From contig CAZNQW010000188.1 in NCBI GenBank assembly GCA_964575225.1, positions 1-7,853 of the forward strand: 7,853 bases of DNA, in the 5' to 3' direction. This stretch comes from CAZNQW01 sp964575225 (GTDB lineage Bacteria > Chloroflexota > Anaerolineae > JAAYZQ01). Under the pieces are notes generated by a model. That model worked only from the letters and a program-made list of their open reading frames with translations. It was not told where the DNA came from and made no database searches. The position numbers and the translations under genes are program-made. How positions within the stretch are numbered: the first letter of the stretch is position 1; each line of letters begins with the position of its first letter. Shown one piece after another: positions 1 to 5,107 of this stretch.

Positions 1-45
1 ACACCCTATCCTACACTCTTTCCCTACACGACGCTCTTCCGATCT
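1..45 (+). other. Illumina P5 / TruSeq Read 1 adapter left on the contig end
   Basis: This is synthetic sequence, not genome. Bases 13-45 match the 33-nt TruSeq Read 1 primer that ends in CTCTTCCGATCT. Bases 1-4 (ACAC) are the end of the P5 flow-cell arm, and the eight bases between them, 5-12 (CCTATCCT), sit exactly where the i5 index belongs and match the index I recall as D503. Genomic sequence therefore starts at base 46. On the minus strand the adapter adds six residues (DRKSVV) and a TAG stop to alaS, giving a false C-terminus. Confidence 0.98.
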
Positions 46-2276
46 AGGGCCTGGGCCGCCCGGCCGGTGACGGCCTCGATGCGCCGCACGCCGGCACCCA
101 CGCTCCCCTCGGAGACGATGCGGAACAGGCCCACGTCGCCCGTCTGATGGACGTGGGTGCCGCCGCACAGTTCCTGGCTAAAGGGATCTTCGGGCATCCC
201 AATTTTCACCACCCGCACCTGGTCGCCGTATTTCTCGCCAAAGAGGGCCATCGCCCCGCCGGCTACGGCCTCCTGATAGGGTAGCTCCTCGTCGTCCAGG
301 GGATAGTTGGCCAGGATGGCGTCGTTCACCGATTGCTCCACAGCGTCCAATTGCTCCTGGGTGAGCATGGCGCCGTGGGTAAAGTCAAAGCGCAGACGCT
401 CGGGCGCCACCAGCGACCCGGCCTGCTGCACGTGCTCGCCCAGGATATAGCGCAGCTCGCTGTGCAACAAGTGGGTGGCCGTGTGATTGCGGGCAATGTC
501 CCACCGTCGCTCGGCGTCGATGATGGCCCAGGCCGGATCATCGACCCGAACCCGCCCCTCAATGACCTGGCCCACATGGACCAGCAGGCCCGGCACCGGC
601 TGGCGGACATCAGTGATGTCCACACGCCAGCGGGGGTCGGGCTCGTCCCCCTCGTAGCGGGCGATCATCCCGGTATCCGACATCTGGCCGCCACTCTCCA
701 GATAAAAGGGAGTGGCCGCCAGCACGACCTCGATTTCGTCGCCCGGATTGGCCTGCTTGACCACCTGACCGTCACGCAGCAGGGCCAGGACCGTGGTCTC
801 TAACTCGATTAGCTGATAGTGCATCCGCTCTACGCCGTCGGGTCCCAGGCGGCCCTGGGCCTTGAGCTGGTCGCTGAGGGTGGAATAGACTTCCATCGCC
901 TCATCGTCGACCACCACAAACTGCTGAGCAGAGCGAGCTCGCTCGCGCTGCTCCTCCAGCGCCGCGCGAAAGCCCGGCTCGTCCACCGAGAGCCCGTGCT
1001 CCAGGGCCACGTCGCGGGTGAGGTCCAAGGGAAAGCCAAAGGTGTCGTACAGCCGAAAGGCGTCGGCGCCGGGGATGATCGAACCGCCCTCGGCCTTCAG
1101 GTCGTCGATGATGCTATCCAGCAACGACAGACCGACGTCGAGGGTCCGCTGGAAACGCTCCTCCTCCTGGCGCACCACGTTCAGGATAAAATCGCGGCGC
1201 CGCTTGAGCTCGCCATAGTGCTGGCCAAAGGCCTCAATGACCGATTGGGCCACCTCGCCCAGGAAGGGCTCGGTGAAGCCGATCTTGCGGCCAAAACGCA
1301 CCGCGCGGCGCAGGATCAGGCGCAGCACATAGTTGCGCCCCTCGTTGCCGGGGATCACGCCGTCGCCTGTCAAAAAGGTGACGGCCCGGCCGTGGTCGGC
1401 AATGACTCGATAGGCCACCAGGTTCTCGGCCACCTGCTCGTCGGTGTGGCCCAGTAGCTCCTGGACGCGGCGCATGATGGGCAGAAACAGATCGCTGTCG
1501 TAATTGGTCTTGGCGCCCTGCGACAGGGCCACCACCCGCTCCAAACCCATGCCGGTGTCGACGTGGCGGGCGGGCAGGTTGGTCAGTTTTCCCTCGGCAT
1601 CGCGGTCGTATTGGATAAAGACCAGGTTCCAGAACTCGAGGAACCGGGTGCACTCGCCGTTCACGCTACAGACGTGCCCCGGCACGTCCTGCATATTACA
1701 GAACTCGAGCCCGCGGTCATAGTGGATCTCGCTGCACGGCCCGCAGGGGCCGGTGGGGCCCATCGACCAGAAATTGTCCGTGCGGCCAAAGGGCAGGATG
1801 TGCTCGGGATTGATATCGGTCTCGGTCTGCCAATAGCCGCGGGCTTCCTCGTCGGTGGGCAGGTCGCCCATGTCATCCTGAAAGATGGTGCTCCACAAGC
1901 GGGACTTGTCCATCCCCCAGACGCGGGTCGCCAGTTCCCAGGCCCAGGCAATGGCCTCCTTCTTGTAATAGTTGCCAAAGCTCCAGTTGCCCAGCATTTC
2001 AAAGAAGGTATGGTGATAAGGAGAATGCCCCACCTCCTCCAGGTCGTTCATGTGGCCCGAGACGCGCATGCACTTTTGGGCGTCGGCCACCCGCGGATGG
2101 CGCGGCTCTTCGAGCCCCAGGAAATAGTTCTTGAACTGGTTCATGCCGGCGTTGGTCAGCAGCAAGGTGGGATCGCCCACCGGCACCAAGGGTGCGCTGG
2201 GGACGATCAAATGGTCCTTGCCCGCAAAAAAGTCGAGAAAGCTCTGGCGGATCTCGGCGCCCGTCATCCGTTTCAT
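46..2276 (-). CDS. alaS: Alanyl-tRNA synthetase, 3' end cut off by the contig end
   Basis: This cytoplasmic class IIc synthetase joins alanine to tRNA-Ala and clears mischarged Ser- or Gly-tRNA-Ala. About 743 genuine residues remain. Class II catalytic core: motif 2 region around residues 71-105 (VSGHMNDLEEVGHSPYHHTF) and motif 3 GMGLER at 242-247. The tRNA-recognition region follows, then the editing domain with zinc ligands H598 and H602 (HTATH) and C704 and H708 (CGGTH). Family members are roughly 870-900 residues, so the C-terminal oligomerisation/tRNA-elbow (C-Ala) domain is missing; the loss is an assembly edge, not a mutation. The start at 2276 is supported by GGAGAG at 2286-2291, 9 nt upstream. 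Met4 (2267) is a possible but less supported start. The promoter is at 2345-2373, giving a leader of about 60 nt. No T-box-like leader is visible. Confidence 0.98.
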
Positions 2277-2344
2277 ACTACATCACTCTCCATTAGTACA
2301 GTTAGCCGGTGCCCTATGGTTTGGAGAAGCACCAGCCAGCGGCC

Positions 2345-2373
2345 ATTGTAGCGCAAGTCGGCACAGATGTCAA
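2345..2373 (-). promoter_or_regulatory. Sigma-70-type promoter of alaS
   Basis: On the minus strand, -35 TTGACA (2368-2373) and -10 TACAAT (2345-2350) are separated by exactly 17 nt. Transcription would start near 2338, about 60 nt before the alaS start codon. The -35 lies about 10 nt from a GTAGGGGCGCG-type repeat end (2384-2413). Confidence 0.85.
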
Positions 2374-2423
2374 ACCGGTTGTCGATTACACCGCCGGGCA
2401 TTCGCGCCCCTACTCCCGTCGTC

Positions 2424-2443
2424 ATGCCCGCGGAAGCGGGCAT
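2424..2443. repeat. Palindromic repeat, family A (GGAA loop)
   Basis: An 8-bp perfect stem, ATGCCCGC / GCGGGCAT, closes a GGAA loop and is followed by CCAT. The core CCCGCGGAAGCGGG is shared with the element at 5001-5020, and both are preceded by CCCGTCG. This marks them as copies of one dispersed family. Confidence 0.85.
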
Positions 2444-2465
2444 CCATCTGTTACCTTCCGGCGTC

Positions 2466-2485
2466 GTTCCCGCGCAGGTGGGAAC
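2466..2485. repeat. Degenerate palindromic repeat, family A
   Basis: Stem GTTCCC (2466-2471) / GGGAAC (2480-2485), extended inward by a G-T wobble and a C-G pair around a GCAG loop. Context CGTCGTTCCCGCG...GGGAACCCATC resembles the element 40 nt to the left, so this is probably a diverged tandem copy. Confidence 0.6.
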
Positions 2486-2549
2486 CCATCGACCCCCGCT
2501 TGCGCTGGAGGTGACGAGTGGGGCGCGAATACCTGGCAGACGTACAGCA

Positions 2550-2567
2550 CGGGGTCTGGCGACCCCG
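2550..2567. repeat. Small hairpin CGGGGTC-TGGC-GACCCCG
   Basis: A 7-bp perfect stem with a 4-nt loop in the repeat-rich spacer. No T-tract follows, so it does not look like an intrinsic terminator for either neighbour. Confidence 0.55.
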
Positions 2568-2621
2568 CGCGAGCCCGGGGAATGCGCGCTGGGCAGCCCA
2601 TCCACACTGGGCCGCATGAAA

Positions 2622-2652
2622 TTTCGTCCTTTTTGCCATTTTGTAGTACACT
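2622..2652 (+). promoter_or_regulatory. Weak candidate promoter for the membrane-protein gene
   Basis: TACACT at 2647-2652 is a reasonable -10, preceded by TTTTGTAG. The best upstream element (TTTCGT, 2622-2627) is a poor -35 at 19 nt spacing. A start near 2659 would leave about a 12-nt leader before the ATG at 2671 and would exclude the GTG at 2653. Confidence 0.3.
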
Positions 2653-2670
2653 GTGCTCATTGAGGCAAGA

Positions 2671-3381
2671 ATGAAAGCAAAAGCAACCGGCAAGCTGGGA
2701 ATCCTGCTGTTTTCCTTGGGCGCGTTTGTGGGGCTGGCCCTGGTGCTGTTTCTGACCTGGGCCGACCTGGAATCGCGCCTGTTCGATCCATCCCTCAGCG
2801 CCAAGAGCGGGGTGAGCCTCCGCTGCCCGCCCCTCATGGGCCTCGGCGAAACGGTCACCGTGTCCGCTTCCTTTGACAATCCCCTGGACAGAGAGGCCCG
2901 CTACACCGTCCGCGCCAGCATCAGCGAGGGCCACGCGACCCTCATGAGGCGGCTGGACACGCTCCTGAGGCTGGCTGCCGGCGAACGGCAGAGGATCGAG
3001 TGGGAGGTGAGTTCCGAGGACGCGGCCTATGGCCTGTTTGCCCTGGTCAAGGTCCACCGTTTTGGCTTTTACCCGATCCCTGCCCGCCAGGGGTCCTGCG
3101 GGATTGTGCTGGCGCCCCTGCCCCTTCCGGGAGGCCTCCTCTTTGGGGGGCTGCTGGCCCTGATCGTCTTGGGTATGGGCGGCGGAGCGGCCCTGTGGTA
3201 CCGGGCCCACCGGCCCCTGCACGAGTCGTCGTTGGATACGGCGCGGGTGATGGGCGCCTTTTCGGCGCTGGTGGTGCTGGGGCTGGTGATGGGCTTGTTG
3301 AATAGCTGGCTTCTCGCCGTGGTCGTCCTTACCATCAGCGTGCTGTTGATCGTGGCCCTGGGGATCCAGCGGGCGGGCTGA
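2671..3381 (+). CDS. Unrecognised four-helix membrane protein with an exported domain
   Basis: I do not recognise this 236-residue protein. Visible layout: basic N-terminus (MKAKATGK), helix 1 at about 9-30, a hydrophilic section at about 31-152 that should lie outside the membrane, then helices at about 153-177, 192-210 and 212-231. Positive charges at the N-terminus and at 178-192 (RAHRPLHESS) predict both inside. The external section has alternating beta-like stretches (ETVTVSASFDN, RIEWEVSSED) suggesting a small immunoglobulin-like or CARDB-like fold, and holds both cysteines, C52 and C143, which could pair. ATG at 2671 is preferred because GAGG (2662-2665) lies 5 nt upstream; GTG at 2653 would add six residues but overlaps a candidate -10. 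It stands alone, divergent from alaS and convergent with hepT. A role in the cell envelope is only inferred from topology. Confidence 0.75.
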   Translation: MKAKATGKLGILLFSLGAFVGLALVLFLTWADLESRLFDPSLSAKSGVSLRCPPLMGLGETVTVSASFDNPLDREARYTVRASISEGHATLMRRLDTLLRLAAGERQRIEWEVSSEDAAYGLFALVKVHRFGFYPIPARQGSCGIVLAPLPLPGGLLFGGLLALIVLGMGGGAALWYRAHRPLHESSLDTARVMGAFSALVVLGLVMGLLNSWLLAVVVLTISVLLIVALGIQRAG

Positions 3382-3410
3382 CGATCGGGTGCCCGGTATT
3401 CTTGTAGACT

Positions 3411-3454
3411 CGCGTCGATCCGTCGACGACGCGTGCTCATCGAATGGTGAGCAC
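3411..3454. terminator. Two adjacent hairpins between convergent genes
   Basis: Hairpin 1: CGCGTCGA (3411-3418), TCCG loop, TCGACGACG (3423-3431), an 8-bp stem with one bulged A. Hairpin 2: GTGCTCA (3433-3439) and TGAGCAC (3448-3454), a perfect 7-bp stem with an 8-nt loop. They fill the 94-nt gap between the membrane-protein stop and the hepT stop, where a bidirectional terminator is expected. Neither has a T-run, so termination is an inference. Confidence 0.4.
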
Positions 3455-3475
3455 TGCAATAGTCCAGCAGCCCGC

Positions 3476-3814
3476 CTACGACTCTGCCAACAATCTCGCG
3501 ACTGTGGCCTTGAGCCCCCTCAGGTCATCGCGAGCAGTGAGCCATACCGCGTCGAGATCCACGCCAAAGTAATCGTGGATCAGCTTGTCTCGCATGCCCG
3601 CGATATCCTGCCAGGGAATGTGGGGGCATCGGGCTCGCACATCTAATGATAGTCGCTTGGTCGCCTCGCCGATGATCTCAAGCTGTCGAATGACACCATC
3701 TTTGACCAGGTGTTGCTCGTAGAACGTCTCTTCGTCGATGCCCAGCAAGTACTCTTTTATCCTGGCGATGGCATCCAAGATGTGCTGGAGATAGACCGAG
3801 TCGTCACGCTTCAT
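3476..3814 (-). CDS. hepT: HepT-like HEPN ribonuclease toxin (DUF86)
   Basis: A 112-residue, mostly helical HEPN protein, a normal length for the family. It carries the signature RX4-6HXY: R75-DKLI-H80-D-Y82 (MRDKLIHDYFGVD), the RNase active site of HEPN toxins. Upstream text such as GEATKRLS (49-56) is also typical. In studied pairs HepT cleaves RNA and is silenced when the partner MntA adds AMP units to the tyrosine of the motif; Y82 is present, so that control is possible here. The gene overlaps mntA by 11 nt (3804-3814) and has only a weak ribosome site (AGG), pointing to translational coupling that keeps antitoxin made first. No inactivating change is visible. Confidence 0.93.
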   Translation of the reverse strand: MKRDDSVYLQHILDAIARIKEYLLGIDEETFYEQHLVKDGVIRQLEIIGEATKRLSLDVRARCPHIPWQDIAGMRDKLIHDYFGVDLDAVWLTARDDLRGLKATVARLLAES

Positions 3815-4094
3815 AGATGACCTGCAGTTCTCGCCTCACCCTATCCCGCAGGTAGGGGCTGATCGCGCTCTCTGTCAGCAGATCGATCTTTCTGCCAAGG
3901 GCGGCTGCCACTTCGCGCTCCAGTCTGACCAGATCCAGGAGGCTTTTGCGCTTGGAAAACCTGACCAACAGGTCGATGTCGCTTTGTTCCGTGGCCTCGC
4001 CTCGGGCCACAGAGCCAAAAACACCGACCATGGTTACATCATTATGCCGACAGATCTCCTGCAGTTTCTCGGTGTCGAAAGGCAGTGCTTGCAT
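3804..4094 (-). CDS. mntA: MntA-like nucleotidyltransferase antitoxin
   Basis: A 96-residue minimal nucleotidyltransferase that would transfer AMP from ATP onto the HepT toxin. Active-site pattern: G27-S28 in FGSVARGEA, then D39 and D41 in SDIDLLV, and a third acid D71 in RKIDLL, all intact. The start at 4094 (MQALPFDTEK) is fixed by GGAGG at 4101-4105, 6 nt upstream. An extension to a TTG at 4172 would read through the promoter and is rejected. It is first in the operon, ahead of hepT, with stop and start overlapping as ATGAAGCGTGA. The order and overlap are typical of two-gene toxin-antitoxin cassettes often exchanged between genomes. Flanking sequence is repeat-rich on the upstream side, but no integrase or attachment site is seen. 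Confidence 0.92.
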   Translation of the reverse strand: MQALPFDTEKLQEICRHNDVTMVGVFGSVARGEATEQSDIDLLVRFSKRKSLLDLVRLEREVAAALGRKIDLLTESAISPYLRDRVRRELQVIYEA

Positions 4095-4113
4095 CGAACA
4101 CCTCCCTGTGAAC

Positions 4114-4143
4114 ATTCTATCACAGATCCTGATACCCTGGCAA
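4114..4143 (-). promoter_or_regulatory. Promoter of mntA-hepT
   Basis: Minus strand: -35 TTGCCA (4138-4143), an 18-nt spacer, and -10 TAGAAT (4114-4119) preceded by TGA, giving an extended -10 (TGATAGAAT). Transcription would begin near 4107, just before the GGAGG, so the leader is very short. No clear operator palindrome overlaps it. Confidence 0.75.
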
Positions 4144-4172
4144 GCTGTACCCTTGACTGGTTGTGTATACAA

Positions 4173-4210
4173 GTCGGTGGGAATCTTTGTGGGGGCCTAC
4201 CGAGGCCCCC
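4173..4210. repeat. Left copy of the sequence flanking the gap
   Basis: These 38 bases match 4391-4428 at 31 positions. Both copies contain a GGGGGC...GCCCCC stem with an 8-nt loop. The right copy is either a real second repeat or an error-laden duplicate of this sequence created when the assembler failed to join across the hairpin. Confidence 0.65.
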
Positions 4211-4345
4211 CCCCCCCCCCGGCCCCCCCCCAGAAAATGGTTTGTGGGGTGGGGGGTTGTTAGGGTGAGAGGGGGGGGGGGGGGTGATTTGGGGTGGGGG
4301 GGGGGGGGGGGGGGGNNNNNNNNNNGGAAACATTTATTTAATCTC
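4200..4345. other. Assembly gap with homopolymer-rich low-quality flanks
   Basis: Bases 4316-4325 are ten Ns, the usual fixed-size scaffold gap. To the left are long runs of C (from 4206) and G (from about 4270), and to the right AT-rich text unlike the rest of the contig. Runs of G at read ends are typical of two-colour Illumina chemistry. Proline- or glycine-rich ORFs across here are artefacts. The true distance between mntA and what follows is unknown. Confidence 0.9.
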
Positions 4346-4390
4346 GTGTGTTGATTCCCTTATGTGTGCTTTCCCTTTTTGTTTTTTTAT

Positions 4391-4430
4391 GTGGGTGGTA
4401 TTATTTGTGGGGGCGAACGGAGGCCCCCAC
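4391..4430. repeat. Right copy of the sequence flanking the gap, with a hairpin
   Basis: It contains a perfect 8-bp stem, GTGGGGGC (4407-4414) / GCCCCCAC (4423-4430), with loop GAACGGAG, and matches 4173-4210 at 31 of 38 positions through 4428. Looser similarity continues upstream (TTGATTCCCT at 4351-4360 against CTGATACCCT at 4129-4138), favouring a noisy duplicate. Confidence 0.6.
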
Positions 4431-4602
4431 CCCCCCGGAGCCCCCCGAATCTAATGCGTTGCTCGCTTGGTGTGTCTATGCGGGAGCGTTCAGTCGACAC
4501 TGCGGGCCCCATGGGGATTTGCCATCTCTCGTAAGGATGGGAAAAAGCCACTCCGTCACCCCGCAAAACTCGGCGACGCCGGAACAGCCGAATTCACAAT
4601 TC

Positions 4603-4722
4603 TCACCGAAAGGTGGGCGTCGCCGATCCGCAGCCCATCACAAGCAAGAGGCTGAGCATCGCCAGCAGGAGCAGGCGGCTGCCATAGGCCTGGGCTCCGT
4701 GTTTCTTCGTCCTCAACCTCAT
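4603..4722 (-). CDS. Small lipoprotein-like reading frame, 39 codons, possibly a truncated gene
   Basis: The 39-residue product has a basic N-terminus (MRLRTKKHG), a hydrophobic core at 17-29 (LLLLAMLSLLLVM) and a lipobox-like VMGC with C31 as the candidate lipidated cysteine. Methionine at the -2 position is unusual. Only CGSATPTFR would remain after signal peptidase II cleavage. The start is well supported: GGAGG at 4729-4733 lies 6 nt upstream. A TGA ends the frame and another follows two codons later; the other frames do not continue as a recognisable protein. It is either a genuine tiny lipoprotein or the start of a larger gene lost through decay, rearrangement or misassembly near the gap about 280 nt downstream. 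No good promoter is visible; TACAAT at 4855-4860 lacks a -35. The function is unknown. Confidence 0.5.
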   Translation of the reverse strand: MRLRTKKHGAQAYGSRLLLLAMLSLLLVMGCGSATPTFR

Positions 4723-4755
4723 CCGATACCTCCGTCCAAAACGGGCACAACCAAC

Positions 4756-4786
4756 GCATGCGCCGCAATCAGAGCTTGCGGCGCCC
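4756..4786 (-). repeat. 31-nt dispersed repeat, copy 1 (9-bp hairpin)
   Basis: Read on the minus strand it begins GGGCGCCGCAAGC and ends TTGCGGCGCATGC. It matches 7627-7657 on the plus strand at 26 of 31 positions, with most differences in the central loop. Internally GCGCCGCAA (4760-4768) pairs perfectly with TTGCGGCGC (4776-4784). Confidence 0.8.
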
Positions 4787-4799
4787 CTACCCCTCGCTC

Positions 4800-4823
4800 G
4801 GCCTGGGTCTGGAGACCCAGGCC
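4800..4823. repeat. Near-perfect palindrome GGCCTGGGTCT / AGACCCAGGCC
   Basis: Eleven complementary bases on each side (4800-4810 and 4813-4823) separated by GG, forming a very stable hairpin with an effective 4-nt loop. No T-run follows in either direction. Confidence 0.8.
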
Positions 4824-4861
4824 CCGGCACCTACCGATACATTCCCGACGGCCCATTGTAG

Positions 4862-4881
4862 GGGCGCGGCATGCCGCGCCC
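4862..4881. repeat. Perfect 20-bp palindrome next to TTGTAGG
   Basis: GGGCGCGGC-AT-GCCGCGCCC is its own reverse complement. It is preceded by TTGTAG, as in the GTAGGGGC-type elements at 7795-7823 and 2384-2413 (reverse strand), suggesting one family of GTAGGGGC-ended palindromes with variable centres. Confidence 0.8.
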
Positions 4882-4918
4882 GTCTGCTCTAGTATAGGTG
4901 GGCATTGTTGGGCGGGTA

Positions 4919-4936
4919 CGCGTCGCCAGCGACGCG
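4919..4936. repeat. Hairpin CGCGTCGC-CA-GCGACGCG
   Basis: Eight-bp perfect arms at 4919-4926 and 4929-4936, with two bases between them. It is part of the palindrome cluster between the lipoprotein frame and the nitrilase-like gene. Confidence 0.7.
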
Positions 4937-5000
4937 CCTAACCCGCTCTGACCATCGTCACCCCTTGCGGTCGCCCGCCATGGGTGACCCTACCCCCGTC

Positions 5001-5020
5001 GCCCCCGCGGAAGCGGGGGC
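5001..5020. repeat. Palindromic repeat, family A (GGAA loop), second copy
   Basis: GCCCCCGC (5001-5008), loop GGAA, GCGGGGGC (5013-5020), followed by CCAT. Same loop and flanks (CCCGTCG before, CCAT after) as 2424-2443, but the outer stem pairs have changed on both sides together. This is compensated change, which suggests the structure is maintained or copied as a palindrome. Confidence 0.85.
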
Positions 5021-5107
5021 CCATGAATTTTGCCTGCGGGAAGGATGGCCAATCTTCCCTACCCACTCCTTGCCTCTACGGGCCAGCCACGAACGCCAGG
5101 GACGAAT

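Larger units (their letters stand above)
2277..2670. other. Divergent intergenic spacer (394 nt) with a repeat cluster
   Basis: This spacer lies between alaS (leftward) and the membrane-protein gene (rightward). The left part holds the alaS leader and promoter. The centre (about 2384-2600) is a run of palindromic elements, three of which are listed separately, followed by a degenerate CCCCGCTTGCGCTGGAGGTGACGA-type half element near 2491-2516. The last 50 nt carry a weak candidate promoter for the rightward gene. Translations across the repeats give peptides such as MPAEAGIH, typical of dispersed repeats being read as ORFs. I see no credible gene here. Confidence 0.7.
4723..5107. other. Intergenic spacer (385 nt) packed with palindromes
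   Basis: This spacer lies downstream of the nitrilase-like gene and upstream of the small lipoprotein frame. It holds five strong palindromes between 4756 and 5020, plus a looser inverted pair GTCACCC (4957-4963) / GGGTGAC (4982-4988). There is no T-tract terminator, RNA gene or credible ORF. The remaining 87 nt next to the nitrilase stop show nothing I can name. Confidence 0.7.

Noticed and set aside
333..1457. Plus-strand frames of 156 and 212 codons over alaS
   Set aside because: They lie antisense to strongly conserved alaS sequence and have no ribosome site or recognisable motif; GC-rich genes commonly leave such open frames on the opposite strand.
2277..2340. T-box or other riboswitch in the alaS leader
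   Set aside because: The predicted leader is only about 60 nt with no T-box sequence, stem array or terminator.
1563..2351. 262-codon plus-strand frame over the alaS N-terminus
   Set aside because: It is a shadow of the class II catalytic core and has no family features.
2384..2600. CRISPR array
   Set aside because: The repeats are palindromic, unequal in length and sequence, and irregularly spaced; no cas gene is present.
2422..3459. 345-codon minus-strand frame over the membrane-protein gene
   Set aside because: It is rich in Q, H, R and P, runs through repeats and hairpins, and has no ribosome site. The plus-strand frame has clear membrane helices and sensible topology instead.
4095..4172. 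Longer mntA starting at TTG 4172
   Set aside because: The extension would cover the mntA promoter, while the ATG at 4094 has GGAGG 6 nt upstream and matches the family start.
4206..4315. G-quadruplex or C-rich regulatory structure
   Set aside because: The runs are next to scaffold Ns and look like read-end polyG and assembly noise, so their genomic existence is doubtful.
4034..4354. Proline-rich and glycine-rich frames across the C/G runs
   Set aside because: They are translations of homopolymer artefact and Ns.
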